Shown here piece after piece: positions 1 through 4,747 of a stretch of DNA of 5,377 nt. A model generated the notes under the pieces. That model did no database searches, was not told the DNA's origin, and saw nothing but the letters and a program-made list of their open reading frames with translations. The DNA comes from Verrucomicrobiota bacterium (lineage in GTDB: Bacteria; Verrucomicrobiota; Verrucomicrobiia; Limisphaerales; CAIQOK01), in NCBI GenBank assembly GCA_025363535.1, contig JANYDP010000110.1, positions 1-5,377 of the forward strand. Reading direction: 5' to 3'. The number at the start of each line of letters is the position of its first letter. Positions within the stretch are counted from its first letter, which is position 1. The position numbers were made by a program, and so were the translations under genes.

Positions 1-165
1 CCTTCGCCGCGAAACATCGCGCTGCTGGCGCTGACCATCTGGTGCTTCTGCCGGTTTTACTACTTCGCCTTCTACGTCATCGAAAAATACCTGGACCCGG
101 GCTACAAGTTTTCCGGGCTTTGGTCGTTCGCCCTTTATCTGATGCGAAACCGGCGGAAGCCCTGA
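1..165 (+). CDS. C-terminal part of a small aromatic-rich membrane protein, function unknown
   Basis: The frame is open from the first base of the window to a TGA at 163-165 and leaves 54 visible residues; the start lies upstream of the window. A hydrophobic stretch (residues 6-26) begins NIALLALTIWCFCRF and is full of aromatic residues. It is followed by a charged/glycine segment (EKYLDPGYKFSGLW), a second hydrophobic patch (SFALYLMR) and a basic end (RNRRKP). This looks like one transmembrane helix plus an amphipathic re-entrant or second short helix, with a positive C-terminus that would favour the cytoplasm. The composition is clearly protein-like rather than random reading of GC-rich DNA. 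I recall short proteins of this look in Verrucomicrobiota but cannot name a family. The gene ends 8 nt before the palindromic element at 174. Confidence concerns being a real gene, not a function. Confidence 0.6.
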   Translation, partial: PSPRNIALLALTIWCFCRFYYFAFYVIEKYLDPGYKFSGLWSFALYLMRNRRKP

Positions 166-173
166 GCCACTGC

Positions 174-241
174 GGAGCGCCGGTCTCCGATCCGGCTCGA
201 ACAGGAGGCAGTCCACCACGCCGGGTCAAGGCCGGCGCTCC
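174..241. repeat. Imperfect palindromic intergenic element (REP-like hairpin)
   Basis: The arms 174-196 and 220-241 pair almost completely. The outer 10 bp (GGAGCGCCGG, 174-183, with CCGGCGCTCC, 232-241) are perfect. Next come 3 bp (184-186 with 229-231, one wobble), a small internal loop (187-188 against 228), and an inner 8 bp (189-196 with 220-227, one wobble). The loop is 23 nt (197-219) and contains AGGAGG at 203-208. There is no T-tract on either side, so it is not a standard intrinsic terminator. It fills most of the gap between the membrane-protein gene and rex. The organisation fits a REP/MITE-like extragenic palindrome. From memory, similar GGAGCGCCGGTCTCCGA sequences are dispersed in Verrucomicrobiota genomes and yield spurious GAPVSDPAR-type peptides when translated; that recollection needs a search. 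Confidence 0.7.
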
Positions 242-284
242 AATCGCGTTGCTTCAACCGTGGCAGCTGCCTATCTTTCCGGCT

Positions 285-917
285 GTGAAGAAACCAAACC
301 GTCCAGAGATTCCGCGCAAGACGATTTATCGTCTGTCCACCTATCTGCGCTGTCTCGCCCGGCTCAAGGACAACAACATCCAGACCGTCTCCAGCGAGGC
401 GCTTTCCAAAGTTGCCGGCGTGAAACCGACGCAACTCCGCAAGGACCTCGCCTACTTCGGCCAGTTCGGCACGCGCGGACTCGGCTACGCGGTCGCGGAG
501 CTGTCCAAGATGATTTCCGACGAACTCGGCACGACGAGTTTGCAGCCGGTCATCCTGGTCGGCGTCGGCAATCTCGGTCTGGCGCTGATGTCGTATCGCG
601 GGTTTGAAAAGGAAGGGTTTGAAATCATTGCCGCGTTTGATGCGGAACCGAAGCGTCGGCGTGACAAGAAAATTTCCCAGCCGCTGTTAGGCATGGAGGA
701 AATGCCGGGCTTCATTCAACAACACCATGTGAAGATGGCCATCATGACCGTGCCCGTCGTGGCCGCGCAGGAGGTCGCCAATCAACTGATCCAAGCAGGT
801 ATCACCGGGATTTTGAATTTCTCGCCGGGCGTATTATCCGTGCCGGAAGAGGTCATGGTCAACAACGTCAACCTCGCCATCGAGTTGGAAAATCTCAGCT
901 ACTTCATCCAGGAATAG
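285..917 (+). CDS. rex: Redox-sensing transcriptional repressor Rex
   Basis: Rex is a homodimeric repressor that binds operators of fermentation and respiration genes and lets go when NADH rises relative to NAD+. With a GTG start at 285 the protein is 210 residues, the usual family length. Residues 1-80 form the winged-helix DNA-binding domain; the recognition-helix region is KPTQLRKDLAYFG (47-59), followed by the GLGY wing. Residues 88-200 are the Rossmann fold: GVGNLG (93-98) is the GxGxxG nucleotide loop and D119 in AFDA is the acidic residue that favours NAD(H) over NADP(H). TVPVVAAQ (155-162) and GILNFSPGVLSVPEEV (175-190) are further family blocks, and the C-terminal helix (NLAIELENLSYFI) is the domain-swap segment. 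The frame stays open upstream to 42, but that extension translates the palindromic element and the neighbouring gene and is not Rex. There is no Shine-Dalgarno site before 285. No Rex operator is recognisable nearby. The gene converges with the SulP remnant. Confidence 0.95.
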   Translation: MKKPNRPEIPRKTIYRLSTYLRCLARLKDNNIQTVSSEALSKVAGVKPTQLRKDLAYFGQFGTRGLGYAVAELSKMISDELGTTSLQPVILVGVGNLGLALMSYRGFEKEGFEIIAAFDAEPKRRRDKKISQPLLGMEEMPGFIQQHHVKMAIMTVPVVAAQEVANQLIQAGITGILNFSPGVLSVPEEVMVNNVNLAIELENLSYFIQE

Positions 918-932
918 TTTCCCGTGTGGTTT

Positions 933-1237
933 TCAGACGTGCTTCCGTTTGGCCAAAATCTCCCTGGCGCGCCGGATCGAATCGTCCATGTCGCCACACA
1001 CGTTGTCGAGGCCGAGCCGGTCAAGAAATCCCGAACGAGTCAGCGCAAACATTGGCTGCGAATGCGGGCCGCAGAGGATCAGATCCTGAGTCCCGAAGCG
1101 ATGGCCAGTACCATCGCCAATGGCAGCGCGACGATTCCCACCGTGACGCCGGCCACCACATCCGCGCCCAGATCCCGCCGCGAATAGTTTTTCAGCGTGT
1201 CCGCCAGCTTGGGACGGAATGAAATCCAGTCATTCAT
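933..1237 (-). pseudogene. Internally deleted SulP-family anion transporter (remnant)
   Basis: SulP (SLC26-type) proteins are sulfate/bicarbonate/anion transporters of about 550 residues: many transmembrane helices, then a cytoplasmic STAS domain. Only the two ends remain here. The ATG at 1237-1235 opens 52 codons stopping at a TGA (1081-1079). They contain FRPKLADTLKNYSR, then DVVAGVTVGIVALPLAMVLA (residues 26-45) and IASG, which is the hallmark SulP N-terminus and first helix. From about 1088 a different frame gives 51 codons to the TGA at 935-933, beginning QDLILCGPHSQP and continuing MFALTRSGFLDRLGLDNVCG and RRAREILAKRK, the end of a SulP STAS domain. The junction lies around 1075-1090 and is out of frame. 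About 450 residues (about 1.35 kb) are missing. Neither fragment has other lesions, so the deletion looks recent, or it is an assembly error. Bases 1238-1377 upstream of it hold no gene that I can see. Confidence 0.85.
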
Positions 1238-1377
1238 CTTCGCCCGGGGATATTGCGGCAGGCGGCACGAAACACAATTTGAATTTTCCCGCGTCCCCGC
1301 CGGGACGACCTTGCCAGGCAGCCTTCGCTGACGCGATCAATCCAGCCATCCGGGCAGCCGGCCGGCCCAGAAATTTT

Positions 1378-1839
1378 TTATTGCCACCACTCCGGCGTGG
1401 ATTTCAACCGCGCGAGCAACCGCGTGTCCGCCGCTGGGAACTCGTATTGATCCAACTCCTCCACGCCGATCCATTTCCAAGCCGCGCAGCCCAACGTCTG
1501 TGGTTCACCGGTTTGCCAGCGACAGTGGAAAAATTTCAAATGGACGGATTTTTCTGGATAATCGTGCGTCAGGCTTTCCAGAATTTCGCCGGGGATAATC
1601 TCGATGCCCAATTCTTCGCGCAACTCGCGCACCAGACATTCCGCAAAGGTTTCGTGCGACTCGCGTTTGCCGCCAGGAAATTCCCACAAGCCGCCGAGGT
1701 GCGCGCCGGCGTGGCGCTGGGTGATCAAGAGTTTGCCGGCGTGAAAAACCAGGCCGGCGCTGACCTCAATCAGGTTTCTAGTTTCTAGTTTCTGGTTTCG
1801 GGTTGGTCCGGGTGGGGAAGGTTTGTTGACTTCGCTCAT
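1378..1839 (-). CDS. mutT: MutT-like NUDIX hydrolase (probable 8-oxo-dGTP diphosphatase)
   Basis: This is a 153-residue NUDIX protein. The full Nudix box GX5EX7REUXEEXGU is present at residues 57-79 (G57, E63, then RELREELGI 71-79), with the metal-binding glutamates intact. The preceding LWEFPGGK and the late FPAADTRLL (134-142) are typical of the MutT/8-oxo-dGTP diphosphatase branch, which cleans oxidised nucleotides from the pool; exact substrate cannot be proven from sequence. The domain proper begins around residue 24 (IEVSAGLVF). Residues 1-23 are a low-complexity leader, partly encoded by the heptad repeat array at 1774-1801 (NQKLETRN). The ATG at 1839 is the only ordinary start codon before the domain (ATT or CTG would be needed otherwise), so I accept it. 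No Shine-Dalgarno site is visible. It lies 34 nt after ugd on the same strand and may be cotranscribed with it. Confidence 0.9.
   Translation of the reverse strand: MSEVNKPSPPGPTRNQKLETRNLIEVSAGLVFHAGKLLITQRHAGAHLGGLWEFPGGKRESHETFAECLVRELREELGIEIIPGEILESLTHDYPEKSVHLKFFHCRWQTGEPQTLGCAAWKWIGVEELDQYEFPAADTRLLARLKSTPEWWQ
1774..1801. repeat. Heptad tandem array (GTTTCTA type), 4 copies
   Basis: Four consecutive 7-mers are in register: GTTTCTA, GTTTCTA, GTTTCTG, GTTTCGG. The array lies inside the 5' end of the mutT-like gene. Because 7 nt is not a multiple of 3, it would encode a 7-residue period in the protein, and here it contributes RNQKLETRNL. A related array in the opposite orientation lies at 1840-1874. 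Confidence 0.8.
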
Positions 1840-1874
1840 TTGAACTCGAAACCCGAAACTAAAAATTCAGAACT
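1840..1874. repeat. Degenerate heptad array (CGAAACT type), about 5 copies
   Basis: Five 7-nt units are in phase: TTGAACT, CGAAACC, CGAAACT, AAAAATT, CAGAACT. It fills the whole gap between ugd and the mutT-like gene and touches the last base of the ugd stop codon. The units are the reverse-complement type of those at 1774-1801 (TAGAAAC/CCGAAAC). A perfect 10-bp inverted repeat results (1795-1804 with 1850-1859), bracketing the mutT start codon. Confidence 0.6.
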
Positions 1875-3163
1875 CATCGCCCCACACTCTTGTAAATAAA
1901 CCCGAGCCGCTCCATCTCCGCCGGGTCGAACAGATTTCGCCCGTCAAACAGGATCGGGTGCGTCAGCTCCTTGCGAGTGCGTTCGAGATCGAGCTTCTTG
2001 AACTCGTCCCATTCCGTCGCGATCACAAGCGCGTCGCAGCCGGCGGCCACGTCGTTCATGTTTTCGACATACTCGACGTTCGTGAGAATGGCTTTGGCTT
2101 TGTCCATGCCCTTGGGATCGTGGACGCGGAGCTTCGCGCCTTCCCTTTGCAACCGCTGGCACAGCTCGATGGCGGGCGACATCCGCACGTCGTCGGTGTT
2201 CTGCTTGAACGCCAGCCCAAGCACGCCGATGGTTTTGTCCTTCAACACCCAGAGCGTGTCCGTGATTTTTTTCACGAAGCGGTTCATCTGCGCGTCGTTG
2301 ACCTTCTGCACTTCCTTCAAGATGCCGAAATCGCAGCCGACTTGCTCCGAGATTTTGATGAACGCGCTGAGGTCTTTCGGAAAACAACTGCCGCCAAAGC
2401 CAATGCCCGCGTTCAGGAACCGCCGGCCGATCCGCTCGTCCATGCCCATGCCGGCAGCCACTTCCTGCACGTTCGCGCCCGTGGCTTCGCAGATGTTGGC
2501 CACAGCGTTGATGTAGGAAATTTTCAGCGCGAGAAAGGAATTCGAGGCGTGCTTGATGAGTTCGGCCGAGTTGATGTCCGTGACGATGATCGGCGCGTTG
2601 AACGGCGTGTAAACGTCGCGCATCGCCGCCACGGGCCGCTGTGAATGCACGCCAATGACTACGCGGTCCGGCTTCATCAGATCCGCGACGGCAAACCCTT
2701 CGCGCAAAAATTCCGGATTGCTCACCACATCGAATTCCACCTTGGCCTTGCAATAGCGCTTGATCGTCTCGGCCACCTTGTCACCGGTCCTGACCGGCAC
2801 GGTACTTTTATCCACGACGATCTTGTAGCTCGTGATCGCCCCAGCGATTTCGCGGGCGACCTTCTCAATAAAACTCAGATCCACCGAACCATCCGGCTGC
2901 GGCGGCGTCGGCACGGCAATGAACACCACGTCGGATTTCTCCACGCCTTCCGCAATGCTCGTGGTGAAACTCAGGCGTCCTTCCGCCACGTTTTTTTTGA
3001 CCAGCTCCTCCAGTCCCGGCTCGTAGATCGGGATGCCACCGGCCCGCAACTTTTCGACCTTGGTCGCGTCGTTGTCCACGCAGATGACGCGGTGGCCAAC
3101 CTCGGCGAAACAAGTGCCCGTAACGAGACCGACATAACCGGTGCCGATGATGGTTAAGTTCAT
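1874..3163 (-). CDS. ugd: UDP-glucose 6-dehydrogenase
   Basis: Cytosolic enzyme that oxidises UDP-glucose to UDP-glucuronate with two NAD+, feeding capsule, exopolysaccharide or other uronic-acid glycans. At 429 residues the length is typical of bacterial Ugd/TuaD. The N-terminal NAD domain begins MNLTIIGTGYVG with the GxGxxG loop at 7-12 and the acidic ribose-binding residue D30. STVPVRTG (120-127) and SNPEFLREG (148-156, E151) are signature blocks. The central helix carries ELIKHASN (201-208) with the catalytic-site K204 and N208. GIGFGGSCFPKD (253-264) holds the nucleophile C260 plus D264. The C-terminal UDP-binding domain has GLAFKQNTDDVRMSP (316-330). All key residues are intact. It follows the TPR gene by 27 nt. 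No strong ribosome binding site is seen, but the ATG sits exactly where the family starts. Confidence 0.97.
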   Translation of the reverse strand: MNLTIIGTGYVGLVTGTCFAEVGHRVICVDNDATKVEKLRAGGIPIYEPGLEELVKKNVAEGRLSFTTSIAEGVEKSDVVFIAVPTPPQPDGSVDLSFIEKVAREIAGAITSYKIVVDKSTVPVRTGDKVAETIKRYCKAKVEFDVVSNPEFLREGFAVADLMKPDRVVIGVHSQRPVAAMRDVYTPFNAPIIVTDINSAELIKHASNSFLALKISYINAVANICEATGANVQEVAAGMGMDERIGRRFLNAGIGFGGSCFPKDLSAFIKISEQVGCDFGILKEVQKVNDAQMNRFVKKITDTLWVLKDKTIGVLGLAFKQNTDDVRMSPAIELCQRLQREGAKLRVHDPKGMDKAKAILTNVEYVENMNDVAAGCDALVIATEWDEFKKLDLERTRKELTHPILFDGRNLFDPAEMERLGFIYKSVGR

Positions 3164-3190
3164 GCGTAGGCCTGGCGTCAGGAATCAGGT

Positions 3191-3889
3191 TCAGGGCTTG
3201 GCACCGACGGCGGGTGCCTGGTTGCTGGCCGGGACGAGGCTGGGATTTTTGGCAATCAACTCGGCCATCCGCATGCTGGCCTCAGCCCCGAGGGCGCCGT
3301 TCGGATCCGTCTGCGCCACCGCCTGATAAAGATCGCGCGCCAGCTCGGGCTTGCCCTGTTTTTCGTACAGGCGCCCCAGCGCGAAGCGGGCCGAGGGCGC
3401 CACGCTGTCGGCGGAATGGTGATCCACGATGTCCTTGTAAGCAGTGGTCGCCTCGGCCGCCATGCCCTGCGCGTCCTTGCTGGCCGCCACTCCAAGCAAC
3501 GCCTGGCCGGCAAACGCCGATTCGCGGTAGTCGCGCAGAAATTTTTCAAACTGCGCCTGGGCCTCCTTGTATTTGCCTTCCGTAAAATAATTTCCCGCCA
3601 CCATCAGCACTGCGCGCTTGGAGGCCTCGGTGCCGGAGAAATCAGTGGCCTTCTTGAGCAGCGCCTCGGTCGCTCCCGCCTGCGCACCGCCGGTGTAGGC
3701 GGCGCTGGTGATTTTTGACAACGCCTCACTGGCGTCGCTCTGCGTCTGGTTCTGGTGCCAGAAGTAAATGCCGGCGATCACGCCGATCACGACGACGGCT
3801 AGGGTGGCGGTCACGAGCTGGCGTTTGTTTTTTTCAAACCAGGTCAGGAGCTGGTCTTGCAGGGTCAATTGCGTAACTTCAGATTGCAT
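3191..3889 (-). CDS. Membrane-anchored tetratricopeptide repeat protein (YfgM/TPR_21-like)
   Basis: The protein has 232 residues. A short cytoplasmic N-terminus (1-25, ending EKNKRQ) precedes one transmembrane helix (about 26-44, VTATLAVVVIGVIAGIYFW). The rest would be extracytoplasmic. Helical repeats of TPR type can be seen at about 93-126 (GNYFTEGKYKEAQAQFEKFL), 131-163 (KDAQGMAAEATTAYKDIV) and 166-199 (ALGRLYEKQGKPELARDLYQ). An Ala/Pro-rich tail ends the protein. The layout of a basic cytosolic start, a single helix and then TPRs matches the YfgM-like family, whose E. coli member associates with the SecYEG translocon and periplasmic chaperones; a role in handling exported proteins is therefore plausible but inferred. 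There is no cleavable signal peptide. It lies 61 nt after rpe and 27 nt before ugd. Confidence 0.8.
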   Translation of the reverse strand: MQSEVTQLTLQDQLLTWFEKNKRQLVTATLAVVVIGVIAGIYFWHQNQTQSDASEALSKITSAAYTGGAQAGATEALLKKATDFSGTEASKRAVLMVAGNYFTEGKYKEAQAQFEKFLRDYRESAFAGQALLGVAASKDAQGMAAEATTAYKDIVDHHSADSVAPSARFALGRLYEKQGKPELARDLYQAVAQTDPNGALGAEASMRMAELIAKNPSLVPASNQAPAVGAKP

Positions 3890-3950
3890 AAGCGTGAAAT
3901 CTTTCCGGTCAGCCCTCTAAAACGCAAGCTTGAAATCTACGGATTGACGT

Positions 3951-4634
3951 TCAAACGGCCAAATCCGCCAAGGCCGGGTCATTGTCCATCACAATGCGCC
4001 GCATTTTGATCACGGCGGCTTTCATGTTCGGTTTCCCGAAAAGTGCCGTGCCGGCGACAAAATCATCCGCCCCGGCCCGCGCACATTCGCCGGCGGTTTT
4101 GTTGTTGATGCCGCCGTCCACCTGGATGTGGTAGCGCAGATTTTTCTCCACGCGCCACGCCGCCGCCTGCTGGATTTTGGGGAGCGTTTCGTAAATGAAC
4201 GGCTGCCCGCCGAAGCCCGGATTCACGGTCATCACCAGCAGCGTGTCAATTTTGTCCAGGTGCGGCTGCATCTGGGCGATGGCCGTGGGCGGGTTCACCG
4301 CGAGGCCAACCTTGACGCCGAGCGATTTTATTTTCCAGAGCAGTTGCGGCAGGCGCTCGCCGAGTTCGACGTGAACGGTGATCTGGTTCGCGCCCGCCTT
4401 CGCAAAAGGTTCCAGCAAGATTTCCGGTTTGGAACACATCAGATGCACGTCAAAGAATTTTTTACTGAGTGGCCGTAGTTCCGCCACCACCGCCGGACCG
4501 AAGGAAATGTTGGGGACGAAATGGCCGTCCATGATGTCGAGGTGCAGCCAGTCCGCGCCCGAACGGTTGACGCGGTCAACTTCCTTGGCGAGTCGGCCAA
4601 AGTTCGAGGCCAGCAGCGAGGGCGCGATAATCAT
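3951..4634 (-). CDS. rpe: Ribulose-phosphate 3-epimerase
   Basis: Interconverts ribulose 5-phosphate and xylulose 5-phosphate in the pentose phosphate or Calvin cycle; a metal-dependent cytosolic TIM barrel. The 227-residue length is normal for the family. The start MIIAPSLLASNF is the usual first strand, with S6 in place. HLDIMDGHFVPN (31-42) supplies metal ligands H31 and D33; D33 is also a catalytic acid/base. VHLM (63-66) gives ligand H64. MTVNPGFGGQ (135-144) is the flexible loop over the active site. QVDGGI (171-176) gives D173, the second acid/base and metal ligand. FVAGTALFG (192-200) binds phosphate. The ATG at 4634 is fixed by the family N-terminus; no Shine-Dalgarno site precedes it. 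The upstream gap contains a heptad array and the ftsH terminator, so rpe probably has its own promoter, which I could not identify. Confidence 0.97.
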   Translation of the reverse strand: MIIAPSLLASNFGRLAKEVDRVNRSGADWLHLDIMDGHFVPNISFGPAVVAELRPLSKKFFDVHLMCSKPEILLEPFAKAGANQITVHVELGERLPQLLWKIKSLGVKVGLAVNPPTAIAQMQPHLDKIDTLLVMTVNPGFGGQPFIYETLPKIQQAAAWRVEKNLRYHIQVDGGINNKTAGECARAGADDFVAGTALFGKPNMKAAVIKMRRIVMDNDPALADLAV

Positions 4635-4650
4635 GGCGGTGAGAATAGGG

Positions 4651-4678
4651 GATGAAGGATGGAGGATGGAAGATGGAA
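4651..4678. repeat. Heptad tandem array (GATGGAA type), 4 copies
   Basis: Four in-register 7-mers: GATGAAG, GATGGAG, GATGGAA, GATGGAA; AATAGGG just before (4644-4650) may be a decayed fifth unit. On the - strand it is a pyrimidine tract (TTCCATC units) that would lie in the 5' leader or promoter region of rpe, 17 nt from the ATG. Same period and array size as the array at 1774-1801 but a different unit sequence. Confidence 0.75.
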
Positions 4679-4692
4679 AACGCCGGTGACGT

Positions 4693-4720
4693 AAAAAAGA
4701 GCGCGGAATGAATTCCGCGC
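4693..4720 (-). terminator. Intrinsic terminator of ftsH
   Basis: Read on the - strand, the sequence 4720 to 4701 forms a GC-rich hairpin: GCGCGGAA pairs with TTCCGCGC around a 4-nt loop. It is followed at once by TCTTTTTT (4700-4693). The hairpin lies 27 nt after the ftsH stop codon. A stem of 8-9 perfect pairs plus a run of six T is a textbook rho-independent terminator. It separates ftsH from rpe. Confidence 0.9.
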
Positions 4721-4747
4721 CCTGTGAAAACTAAAATCGTTGCGGGG

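Noticed and set aside
42..284. Upstream extension of the Rex reading frame to an ATG at 42
   Set aside because: It overlaps the neighbouring membrane-protein gene and translates the palindromic element. Rex homology begins only after 285, and 210 residues is the normal family length.
924..1222. Two + strand open frames after rex
   Set aside because: They have no protein-like features and lie antisense to the SulP fragments, which match a known family.
1293..1306. Small hairpin GTCCC-CGCC-GGGAC in the gap before the SulP remnant
   Set aside because: The short stem in GC-rich DNA has no T-tract and no conserved context; expected by chance.
1350..1380. GC-rich palindrome (GCCGGCCGGC, 1357-1366) followed by a T-run on the + strand, resembling a terminator
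   Set aside because: No + strand gene ends here, the best stem is only about 4 bp plus a self-complementary core, and for the - strand mutT gene the T-run is on the wrong side.
1219..1788. Long + strand open frame of 189 codons
   Set aside because: It is the antisense shadow of the MutT-like gene, which has a complete Nudix box on the other strand.
2990..2998. Possible -1 frameshift site (A AAA AAC, in phase) within ugd codons 56-58
   Set aside because: The heptamer is canonical and in frame, but the encoded VKKN is normal Ugd sequence. The -1 product would be a truncated protein of about 99 residues, and I see no stimulatory structure; most likely chance from two Lys codons.
3890..3950. 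Promoter search in the rpe-TPR gap
   Set aside because: TTGAAC- and TAGATT-like hexamers occur on the - strand, but spacing (9 nt) is wrong, so no promoter is called.
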